Positions 35,259 through 45,330 of a stretch of 64,000 bases of DNA are shown piece by piece. The notes under the pieces were generated by a model. It made no database searches. It worked only from the letters and a program-made list of their open reading frames with translations, and was not told the origin of the DNA. Every line of letters begins with the position of its first letter. Position 1 is the first letter of the stretch. A program made the translations under genes and the position numbers. This DNA comes from Linanthus parryae (taxonomy: Eukaryota; Streptophyta; Magnoliopsida; Ericales; Polemoniaceae), in contig JALGPY010000002.1 in the NCBI GenBank assembly GCA_023055425.1, positions 134,126,427-134,190,426 of the forward strand, read 5' to 3'.

Positions 35259-36287
35259 CTACTTGCGGCAAAGATATTCTAATGTTTTTGGTGATGATGG
35301 TGGGGTAGGAGTATGAGGAGTGTATTGTGGTGATTTAGGTGGATCCATATCTTCGTCCTTCTCGATATTTTCCCATGCTTTTCGCACCTTCATGGCTATC
35401 TATTCCTTTTCCATCATCTCAAGCTTCCTTTGGATTTGTCCTGCTTCATGCGTAGTCTCCGCTTCCATAGTGGCTATATTCTCTAAGCGTTCCAAAAGAG
35501 TGGGTGGGTCTAATAGGTATTCTTCATACTCATGATGTACGTATTTTGAGCAATTAGGCACTTCTTCTCCCCAAACGTTATCGGTTAATAGGTCGCTGAA
35601 CTCGTCCGTTATCCCCTTCCAAGGTGTCATCCTTGGTAATCCATTGAGCATGTAGTGACACATGGTCAATGGGTCCTTGAAAGATCCTTGGCGCCTTTTG
35701 CTCCAAGCGATGCACAAATTCTGGATGTAGGTGCAATACTCCTTTAGGGTCTAAAACTGGATGGTAGATCACGCCACATGGATGGTCGGCTTCAGTAAGA
35801 TTGCCAGGAGTAGGTATGGGCGGTCTAAATCCTGTATGTGGAGTTGGAGTAGGAACGGGTTCTTCTTCAATTGGATCTTCTTCTATCGTATCTTCTTCTG
35901 GATCTTCTTCTATTGGATCTTCTTCGGGCTTGTACATCGGGCCTTCCTTCATCCTTTGGACAAGTTCCTCGTACTTCTTGAGTTTCCTGCGTAGGCTTTC
36001 AACCAAATCGCTATCCTTATTGTACTTGTCCTCGTTGGGCCTCCATCGTCCTTCTTTAGCGATGACTAGGTCGGTGTGATCCTGCTTTACTTCGTTCCAT
36101 GGGCATGTGTAGGGTAGTCCATTGATTATCACGTCACATACCATTATTGGGTTCCAGAAATGTGGGGCTCCATTAGAATCGCTCCATTGGTGGCATCGAT
36201 CCCTGACACGTGCGCAATAGCTATCGATGCTTTTTCGTGCTTCCAGGAACTTTAGGCGATATGGTGAGGCTCAGATTGAGCAGCCAT
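35259..36287 (-). pseudogene. Extra ORF in the Tekay 5' leader with an internal duplication
   Basis: An ATG at 36285-36287 opens a frame that, after a shift near 36256, reads RCHQWSDSNGAPHFWNPIMV, CDVIINGLPYTCPWNEVK, then an acidic spacer of EEDPIEEDP repeats (about 35865-35935) and a Pro-rich PVPTPTPHTGFRPPIPTP. After another shift near 35690 a second copy of the first module appears: APR, SFKDPLTMCHYMLNGLPR, MTPWKGITDEFSDLL. A coiled-coil-like Glu/Arg-rich tail follows, with a TAG at 35400-35402 and an end at 35259. The two modules share WNPxM/KDPLTM, NGLP and PW spacing, so the protein is an internal duplication. I recognise no known domain. It could be an element accessory protein or a captured gene. 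Confidence 0.6.
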
Positions 36288-36549
36288 CTGAAAGAAGTAT
36301 GAAAGAGAAAAAGTCTCAGCATTGTTCTATACCACACATATATTCTTAAAATCTTAAGCATTCTAAAAAAAAAAAAAAAACTAACTAGTAAATCTTAGAT
36401 ATTGGGTTCTAAGCATATAGCACAAAAATACAAGCAAACTTCTAAATGCTAAACTATCCCACAACCCCGGCTTATTCAAATTTTAATTCTTTTTCCTATG
36501 TACATTTTCAAAAATTATTTTTATAACAAATTTTACTTTTGGATTGTCG

Positions 36550-36562
36550 GGCTCTGATACCA
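36550..36562 (-). other. Primer-binding site for initiator tRNA-Met
   Basis: The minus strand reads TGGTATCAGAGCC, 2 bp from the 5' LTR edge at 36565. The interval 36288-36549 is non-coding leader. Confidence 0.92.
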
Positions 36563-36564
36563 CC

Positions 36565-38916
36565 TGTAACACCCCCAAATTGGTTAAACCGGAAACCCAT
36601 GGGTGTCACTCCATACCCGGGGTTAAACCCGAATACAAGGAGGTTTAACAACAGAAATTCCAAACCAAATCCATAAAAATATTTAATTAAAAACTTAAAA
36701 CTTGTCTTGCCACAAATATGGGCATTATTCCAAATCTAACAAAATTCAAACTACTAACAAATGTTCAAATAAAACTAAATGCGAATGATACTACTAGCGT
36801 GAGTTGCGTTTTCCCCTCGGACCAAGCTCCCATCTAACCTGTGGTGCAGAAAACAAAAAGAGAACACCACAGTTCCAAAAGTCAGTGGAAATACAGAGCA
36901 AGTAACACCCAAGCATGTAAAACGATTATGAAGTAATTTACAAATCATGAAGTATTTTGTAGAAGTTTAAATAAAATCGAGTGGTAACAAAATTTTTGAC
37001 ACATATGAGAAATTAAGAGATATTTCAATTCCATTCTTCGTATTAGGGGATTCCAATTTCACATTCTTCCCATAAGATCCAAAAATTCCAAAATCCATGT
37101 TATTAGCTTGTTGATACGGGAAAAACCAACCAACCACTTCGCAAGCATCCAAGACCTTAAGTGTCGACACCCCCTTACAGACTTCTTGCGGCCAGAAAAG
37201 TGAGTACAATGAGCTAACCGGGGACTTGCAACCGGATTAAATAAATTAAATTAAATTGGACGAGAGACCGAAGTCAACACGCCCAATGCTAATAGTAACC
37301 ATACAACAATAATCATCCCCGTACAACTCCTCCACTTTACGTTATCATCGATTATTAGATTGAAGTGATATTTTTAGAGAACATTTCAATTCGAAACAAG
37401 TATTCAAGCAGCACATATTTTGCATAAAATCATTTTGAGACAAGTAGGAATTAAAATATTTGACACGAAAAGAGGAATGGGCGCTTTGCCTGGCATGTTT
37501 ACTTACCTCAACAAATAGCAATCACAGCAAATCAATCGTAGTATTCGACGTATCCTTCGTCGGAGAATTCGTTTCCTACAATTCGATAATATTCTAATCA
37601 ATTATCGCTAACACACAAATACAAACAAGTCCTATATGCAATGCAAGTGTAACCCCCTTATTATTTCCCCAAAATTTATTAATAATAATTCTATTATTTC
37701 AACACAATATTTAATGTATATTGATTACTATTATAAAACATAACTTACAATATTATCTAATTTTTACTACTATAAAGCATAACCCAAGAGTACTATTTTT
37801 CAAAAGATTAACCTTTAAACAAGAAAATAAACTTCCTAAATAAATATTTCTCTAGTGTTTTAATAAGGCTTTCAAACCCTCAAAACTTCTCTTTCAAATT
37901 TTGAGTGTAGAGTAGTAAAAAAAAAATAGTTGCTAGCTATGATACTCGAAACCCAGACCAACTCAATACTAACAGTCACTTTAACCACTGGGCCACTGCC
38001 CATACTTGTGTTTTCTAACCATAATATTAATATGTATTTAACAGTTCACTAATGCTTAATAAAAAAAATAAAAGAAACAAACATAATGAGAAAGGAGAAC
38101 TAACAGACGGGTATGCTCTCTTATTACCCGAACAGAGCAGAGGACGGTGACGGTGGTGACGATGGGGACGATGGGGGGAGCCGCGGTGGCTCACGGTGGT
38201 GGCGAAGGAGGAGGCGGCCGACGGCAAGGGCGGCGGCGGCGTCGGAGGCTTCGGCCGGACCTGGGTTCGCTCGTCGGACTCGGCTCCGGCTGGGTTTGCT
38301 TGGCGCGAAACAGAGCAGCGAGATCGAGAGAGAGTACGAGCGAGAGAGAGAGATCTTTGTGGTGGGTTTTGCTGTGGGTTTAAGGGGTTTAAATAGGCTT
38401 TGATTCGAAGAATCCGGCGAAGAGGAGGATTCCTCCGGGTTGATTTTTGATTCCGAATTGGTTCACTATTTTGGGCGAAATCAGTTTCTTGGTGCTAAAT
38501 ACTCGATCTTTGTCAAATAGGGAGTGTAGTGGGACGGAATTTGAGAGATTTTGGCGGCGAATTTGTGTTGGTGGTGTTTGGGTCGGAGAAGGAGAAGAGA
38601 GGACATCTCCTGTTGCAACCAAGAGAGGAAGAAGATGACTGTTTTGGTTAAAAGACACTTTCACCCCCCTTAGTTAGTTAAAAGACACTTCTTACCCACC
38701 TGAGTTAAATTAAAAGCATTAACTAAGTTACGAAAAAGACACTTAAGCCCCCCAAAGCTTGTTACAATAAAATTTAACTAGTAAATAATTAAGCTAATAC
38801 CCATAACTTATACTAACATTATTTTAACGCCTAAAATGTTTATAAAATACCCGTTTTAATAAACTAAAACTTAATATTTTTTAAAAATACCCGTTTCTAA
38901 GTAACGGGGTAATTCA
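36565..38916 (-). repeat. 5' LTR of the Tekay element
   Basis: 2352 bp, TGTAACACCC to GGGGTAATTCA on the plus strand. Differences from the 3' LTR include a shorter GGC run near 38230, a shorter GAGA run near 38340 and scattered substitutions. Confidence 0.92.
37931..38004 (-). other. tRNA-like segment inside Tekay 5' LTR
   Basis: Counterpart of 28489-28560. The A box is better here (TGGCCCAGTGGTTAAAGTG on minus), while the B box is changed to GGTTTCGAGTATC. The two LTR copies have decayed at different positions. Confidence 0.5.
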
Positions 38917-39610
38917 CTTAATTTCACGTGTAAATTTCTATAAAACGATAACATACAAGTATCTTTGAGAATTTCACATGTACCCTTCCGTTAACTTTCC
39001 ATTTAGAGATTTTTTTTTTTTAAATTCACAAAGATACTTGAATGTTATTGTTTAATTAAAAAATATATGTGAATTATGAAAATATGAGGTTTTACAAAAA
39101 AACTGTTAAAAAAAGTTAGAGACTTTAAGATTGACGGATTTATGTTAATAAAAACATACTTCATGTCTTGATATTATGTAAAAATATTTAAAGTGATGAA
39201 ATATATTGCATATCTTACATATATCAAATTACTGAATTAAAATTTTATAATTTTTAATTTTTTTAGCGTTGTTAGTAAAACCTATTTTTTTTTAAAAAAA
39301 ATTGGAGGTGAAAATAAGGGATACAATATTCTTTTTATATTTTTCCGTTCAATATAAACGGAAGGGTACCTAGGGTGCACGATTTTGAAAATTTGGATAC
39401 CCGTGGTGCACGATTTTAAAATTTGGATACCAACTTATCAGTTTTTGCAAAATATGGGTACCTCCGGTGCAATTTTGCCATGATATTATCATTTCGGCAC
39501 TGAAGCAAAGTCTTAAACATTAACTACCGAGCCCAAAGTGCCAAAAATCAATCTCCATTAAGAGGTTATACATGAAATTTACCAAACACTTTTTATATAG
39601 ATTTTTTCAA

Positions 39611-40627
39611 GGCTAAATTGCACCGGAGGTACCCAAAGTTTGCCAAAACGAGCAAGTAGGTACCCAAATTTCAAAATCGAGCACCACAGGTCTCAAATTT
39701 TGGATTTCCGAGCAAGTAGGTACCCTTCCGTTAACTTTCCGTTAAAATTGGACGGAAAATTATAAAAATACTTTTTTACCCCTGATTTTCACCTCCTATA
39801 TTTTTTTTAAATACTAGTTTTACTAAAAATCTAAAAAATAATTCAAAAAAATAATTTAAATATTTGATATATGTAAGATAATGCAATATATTTCATCAAA
39901 ATCACATTACATCATTTCAAGATATGCAAAATATTTTCATTAACATATATTCGTCAATCTTAAAGTCTTTAGCTTTTTTTAATAGTGTTCAAGAAAAATC
40001 TCAAAACTTCATAATTTCACATGTATTTTATTAATAAAACAATAACACACAAGAATCTTAGGTTCATGTTAACAACAAACATAAGAATTGATACCTGACA
40101 ATCTTGAGTAGCTTTTATTTTAATGATTTGTATTTTTAAAGCAAATGTAAAAGAGACTATTGTATAAAATGTACAAAGATACTTGTAGTTATTGTTTCTT
40201 AAAATATACACGAGAAATTATGAAATTTGAGATTCTTTTTAACACTGTTAAAAAAATTAAATACTTTAATATTGACGGATATGTGTTAATAAAAAAATAT
40301 TTTATATCTTGAAATGATGTAAAAAAAAATGTAATTTTGAGAAAATATATTGCATTATCTTACATATATCAAATTATTAAATTAAAATTTTACTTTTTAC
40401 TTTTTTAGATTTTTAGTAAAACTTGTATTTAAAAAAAAGTTGGATGTGAAAATAAATGGTACAAACGTCTTTTTATAATTTTCCGTCCAATGTTAACGGA
40501 AAGTTAACGGAAGGGTACCTACTTGCTCGAAAATCCAAAATTTGAGACCCGTGGTGCTCGATTTTGAAATTTGGGTACCTACTTGCTCGTTTTGGCAAAT
40601 TTTGGATACCTCCGGTGCAATTTAGCC
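39611..40627. mobile_element. Second foldback Mutator-like MITE (1017 bp)
   Basis: Ends GGCTAAATTGCACCGGAGGT and its inverted counterpart, flanked by the perfect 9-bp duplication TTTTTTCAA (39602-39610 and 40628-40636). The arms (about 39611-40060 and 40190-40627) are inverted repeats of one another nearly to the centre, so the element can fold into one long hairpin. Short repeats of GTAGGTACCCAAATTT lie near the ends. Sequence and layout match the element at 26716-39479. No ORF is present. Confidence 0.9.
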
Positions 40628-40636
40628 TTTTTTCAA

Positions 40637-40990
40637 TCATCTTTGAATACTTCATGAGCAACAGTGTTCTAAAACTCTACAAAAATCTTAAATTAGGCCT
40701 TAGGATCTTTACTGTAACTAGAGGATAATACGTACCCTCAAAACACTACCAAACTACATGACAGGATTTAGAAAAAAAATATGCGAGGAGTGTTGCAGCT
40801 CCTATTGTGATTTGATTTTTGAAGTAGTTTTTTATTTTTCTATAATAGTGACTTACGCAGGAGAGAAAAGAGGGGAAAAAAATTGTGGGAACTCTATTTT
40901 CAGAAATTGTAGTCTCATGCTCAACTTTCAACACTTTTCCCACTATCACTTGTTGTCCCTGAAAATTTAATGTGGTTCCAAATTTAACTT
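40637..40990. other. Unassigned sequence between MITE and MULE
   Basis: 354 bp with no recognised gene or repeat. The 40758-40970 frame has no recognisable domain. It may be flank of an older element. Confidence 0.4.
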
Positions 40991-41339
40991 TTTTTAATTG
41001 GATATGTCTAGTGTACGTCCGGGGGCCTGGGGTGCAATTCTTTTTGCGGTGCCACCCCCCCCCCCCCCACCCCCCACTACCTGACCAAAAACACGGAAAT
41101 TCATGGGGTGGTGACCGGTTCTAGCAGGTCACCACCCCCAGTCGATAAAAACACGTAGAAATGGATAAAAATGCAAGGAAACTGACTCATAAATTATTTA
41201 GAGTTCACATCAGTGAATAAAAACGTATAGAACCGGATAACACAGTAAAACATCAAACAAAAAGGGTCAAATAACGGATAAACATGTCAAGGTACTTAAC
41301 TAAAATATTCACACAATTAATATAATCCCTTGAATAAAT

Positions 41340-44217
41340 CAGCCGAGTCATGCCCAACACGTCTTGAAGAGTTTTGGTCACCCATTCCCTCGGACCAGTT
41401 GTATTCGAAGTTGTAACTCATAGTTTGTTGCGACGCTTGCGATTGAGATTGGCCGACATCTTGACCGGAAACACCAACTGGAGGATTCGGGCATGTTGTT
41501 CGATTGTGTCAGTATTCTTGGCATCTCCCGCACTTCATTCGAACATTTTTGGAGCCCCCTTTTGGTTTTGTATCCCATTTGGATGGAGGCATTACGTGAG
41601 CGTACTCTTGTGAGTTGACATTAACCACGGGCTCTTCATCATTTTCTTGCTTCAAAATAATGTCCTTGAGACCCCGTATCATCAAGTCAACATGTTCTTG
41701 CCAATAGTCGTAAGTCTCTTGTGATGTTCCACCCATGTCACTAATCATCTCCACTCGTCCCTTCATGCAAACCCGACGAAATGCCTGGATTTTTGGATCG
41801 TCACACCGTCTTATTTTTTGGTCCTGCATGGCTGGATCATTCCTGTAGAAGTCACTACCCGTCTTCTGCCATCCTTTCGATAACAAGTTTTTCGGAATGA
41901 ATTGAACTCCTTTATGAAAGAGCACAAAAATAATGTGGCCACAAACCATATGTGATGACTCAAACCTCCTGCAGGAACAGTAGAGCATGGTATTATCACG
42001 TTGACAGAAAACGGTGTGCTGCCAGGAAAAAGTTCAAAGCTTTCAGATATTTTATTCGAGAGCGTAGATAGAAATTATAAACAAATAGATAAGTATGAAA
42101 ATAGTGGAAAGAGTTGTCCATTAAACGAAGGATATCAGATATTTCAATTGACGAGCTAGATTGATACCTAAAAATTTTAAATAACAGTTTGAAGCAATCA
42201 TAATAGATAGTGTATCATGTGAACTTACTAGACATGCCCTTTCCTTCTCCCTTGTGACATAGATTGCATCCATGTCATATTCAGGTATTTCTTCAACTCC
42301 AACAGCTTTGTATTGACTTGCCTTCCTTGCTTTCTCCCTGACTTCCCAAACACAACCCTAGTGTAGAACATGGCCGCATGCTCTTCAAGTAGCTTAAATT
42401 GGCTTGTTAGAACAAGAAGTGATTGGTCACAAGTACAATGTTCACCTCGCTCGTTCTCACGAAGCTTCTCGATGCCCCGCATGATTCCCTTAATAAGATC
42501 GAGAAGATTGTTCTTGCAGTTCAAATATTATTTGAAAAATTTGTTGATACTCTCACACCTTTGTGTAGTTGTCTGACCGGCGAAAAAAATTCCTTGAGAA
42601 AAGCCTCTGCCCATAAGTGGCGCGTCATGTAGGCACCCGTTAACCACCGTTTGTTCGCAATACCCCACTTGTCTACCATGTATTGCCAATCATCGTTCCA
42701 TTGGTTAACATCGAATCTCTTGCTCAAGCATTTTCGAAAGTCCTTCATAAATTATGACCCCAACTTTAGGGTTCCTTCGGCATTGCGACATAGATTCCAT
42801 TCACACAAACGATGCTTCGCTAGTGGAAGAAATTCCGCAATAGCGGCTTTCATTTCCAAGTCTTCATCGGTTATGACCGATATGGGTACCTTGTTATCCA
42901 TTGCTTCTAGGAAGCAATTTAATATCCATTTGTATGATTCCCTGGTCTCGTCTTGTAGAACGACAACTGCGAAAATGCACGTCTGAAAGTGGTTGTTAAC
43001 ACCGGAGAGTATGACAAGAGGCTTTAGGTACATGTTGGTTTTGTAGGTGGAGTCAAGCACCAAAACATCTCCAAACCTTACATAATCTTGTTTGCATCTC
43101 TGGTCACGCCAGAAAATGCTTCGTACCTGTTGATTTTCACCCAACTGGAAACTGAAAAAACACATATATTTGTTTCAGGTTACTGAATAGTATATATACA
43201 CAGGTAGATAAGAATTATAAACAAACATGAAACAGTATAGTAATTTGATATTTCGGAAATAATTTTATAGCACCTAGAATGAAACCACAACCTACTGGAT
43301 AGAAATTCAAATAATACCTTTTGAATACACCCCCATGGGTATGCTCAAGGGTGTCAATGTATTGCAAGGCCAGCTGCCCATCTCCAGAGTTCGGGTAAGC
43401 CTTTCTCAATGACTGTAACTTTATGTACAGGTCTTTGACAGTGTAACCAACTTTGGCGTAACCACCGGCTTGTGAGACCATTAACTGGAATGCTTCACAA
43501 GTCCTTATACCCACTTCCCTTAGTGAAATAACGTGTTCCAAATCATGTTGTCTGACCTTCCTATGACACCTAATCTTGTGTGTTACTTTTGGGGTCCGCT
43601 AGGGGACGCGTGTGCTCAGAAGTGACTTGCTTAACACGAAATTGTTCGTCCGGGGTAGATCGAGCAATATGAATTCGTGCTGGGCAGTCACATCTACTGT
43701 CATTCTTATGCTCTCTCTTCCTGTCAGGCCTTAAGTAGCACTTCTGTAATCGATGGCCTTGTTGGGCACATACGAAGGTTCTTGACTTGATTTGTTGTTC
43801 GTATTTGTCGAAACACCTACGGTTATCCCTCCGAATGCCGAATCCATTAACAAATGCATACATAAGGTACCAATCGTACGCCTCTTCTTCGCTCTTGAAC
43901 CTATTCTCCATGATTTGTTCTTCAAAGAGTGATCCCTCTGAAACAACAAGCACATTTATAAGTAACTAGTGCACTACATCATAATCTTAATCTAAAACAT
44001 CCAATAATATATCTTACCGTTCACTATATCATTATCGTGTATGACATTGGAGAAACCTGCATCATCATCAGTGGGAGGAGGCTCATTGAAGTCAAACTTC
44101 CACTTAGGAGATGCATTCACCTATGTTTCCACGTTGTTTGAAATACTATCTGAAGGGGAGGTCTGAGCTATTATCTGCAGGAACTTGTAACCCAAACACA
44201 ACACTATTTTCCTCCAT
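41340..44217 (-). pseudogene. MULE transposase with FAR1 and SWIM domains (broken)
   Basis: On the minus strand an ATG at 44215-44217 begins MEENSVVFGLQVPADNSSDL. That segment has a frame change and stop, and probable intron edges at about 44018 and 43945. The FAR1-type zinc-binding domain follows (ENRFKSEEEAYDWYLMYAF, CDCPARIHI) at 43570-43945. A linker frame is at 43215-43541. The MULE catalytic domain at 42752-43165 has VLDSTYKTNMYLKPLVILSG and VITDEDLEMKAAIAEFLPLA, with its continuation at 42521-42748. A SWIM zinc finger (CSCRRFESSHMVCGHI) lies near 41935-41985, and the tail ends in a Cys-Gly-Arg-Cys motif at 41515. Stops or frameshifts occur near 43570, 42750, 42520 and 42000, some possibly introns. 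Confidence 0.8.
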
Positions 44218-45146
44218 TGTTCTGGAGGAGAATGCAGAGAGTTGTAGTTCAAATTGAGAGTTGTTTGTTCAGTTCAAACTGATAATGCAGAATGCAGAGA
44301 GTTGGACGATTACTATCATTGGAAATTACATTAGCTTTGGAAACAACATAAATCTTTAATGTTGCGGCTCAAGGCCTGATTGTTATCATTATCACGCCCA
44401 AATTAATGTTCTCCAGGAAATAATGAAGAAGAAAAACAAAGCAAACATTGATCTATGTTCTGATAGAAATTGTGACTTCACGGATAGAAATACAGAACTA
44501 ATAGAGAAAACATTAAGCGTATTGCAACAATTTGATAAGTTATATGTCTATCACTTTGATGTGTCATACTGTAATGTTTTGATTTCTATCCAAATGTTTG
44601 TGATTGCAGGCAGAATCGAACAAGCTTCCACCAAAGTCTCCAATACAAGTATCTTCAACTCCCACCAGGCCTGGTCATGCATCACCAAGGGTTTTCCCAC
44701 CCATCAGGCATGCTCATGGATCACCTAAGGTGCCAGCTTCTCCCATCGAAAAGAATACTGTCAGTCCATTGAAAAGAGGAGGGAGAGGGAGAAGGAGAGT
44801 TATAGGAAGAGGAAGAGGGGGTATAGAGAGACAGTAAAGGGCCCAAAGAGAACCTCCGAGAGAGTAAGGATGCTGGGCACGTATGATGTTGTGCTGCCAA
44901 TCATGCCGGAAGTGGAAGAATGTTGGTTGCATTTCTACATGAGCCGTCAGGCTGTTGAGGGCATGAATGAGAAGCCGGAACTAAGGACTCCATTTCAATA
45001 GTAAGTACCCTTTCTCTACATTAAAATGTTTGTGATTGACAGTGGCGGAGCCAGGATTTCACCAAAGGGAGGGCACACTTCGGCAATATTTGTACTCATA
45101 TTTAGGATATATTCAATTAAATGTCAGAGTTGCATGACAATCTTTC

Positions 45147-45201
45147 TAGCTCAGTTGGTAAGGCACTTACTTATTGGCTTTGCCCACCAAGGTTCGAGTC
45201 T
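45147..45201 (+). other. tRNA-like A and B boxes, plus strand
   Basis: TAGCTCAGTTGG (45147-45158) fits the tRNA A box exactly and GGTTCGAGTCT (45191-45201) the B box with one change. The 32-bp spacing is normal. No closed acceptor stem was found, so this is a tRNA-like promoter or SINE-head relic. Confidence 0.6.
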
Positions 45202-45275
45202 CCTCAAGGCACATTTTAATTTTGTTGTTTTGTTTTTATATTTTTTGTTGAAAAAAATTGAAAGCGCGCAAAGGA

Positions 45276-45330
45276 GGATTCGAACCTGCGTCTCTGCGGT
45301 TCATACACGAGACTTTTACCAATTGCGCTG
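45276..45330 (-). other. tRNA-like A and B boxes, minus strand
   Basis: On the minus strand CAGCGCAATTGG (45319-45330) resembles an A box and GGTTCGAATCC (45276-45286) is a perfect B box. It faces the plus-strand tRNA-like segment inside the same MITE. Confidence 0.6.

Larger units (their letters stand above)
27120..38916 (-). mobile_element. Nearly full-length Tekay/Del chromovirus
   Basis: An 11.8-kb Ty3/gypsy element with LTRs 27120-29478 and 36565-38916 flanked by the 5-bp duplication CTTAA (27115-27119 and 38917-38921). On the minus strand the order is 5' LTR, initiator tRNA-Met site, an extra ORF, gag, protease, RT, RNase H, integrase, chromodomain-like tail, purine tract and 3' LTR. 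Long LTRs and a C-terminal chromodomain indicate the Tekay lineage. At least six stops and several frameshifts break gag-pol. On reading, the LTRs remain similar over their full length, which points to a fairly recent insertion. Confidence 0.92.
26716..39479. mobile_element. Foldback Mutator-like MITE (about 962 bp) split by a retrotransposon
   Basis: The left arm is 26716-27119 and the right arm 38922-39479. The ends are inverted copies (GGCAAAATTGC...GGTACCCATATTTTGCAA), and the complementarity continues for most of each arm, including TTGGACGGAAAA blocks. A 9-bp direct duplication ATGATATTA flanks it (26707-26715 and 39480-39488), the size made by Mutator-superfamily transposases. It has no ORF of its own. 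Everything from 27120 to 38921 belongs to the later Tekay insertion and its duplicated target. Confidence 0.88.

Noticed and set aside
40990..41070. CACTA-type terminus suggested by CACTACC after the C run
   Set aside because: No matching inverted end or 3-bp duplication was found; the MULE boundary with TTTTTAATTG explains this edge better.
45147..45330. Functional tRNA genes
   Set aside because: A and B boxes are present but no acceptor stem, anticodon arm or terminator could be assembled; they are relics within a MITE.
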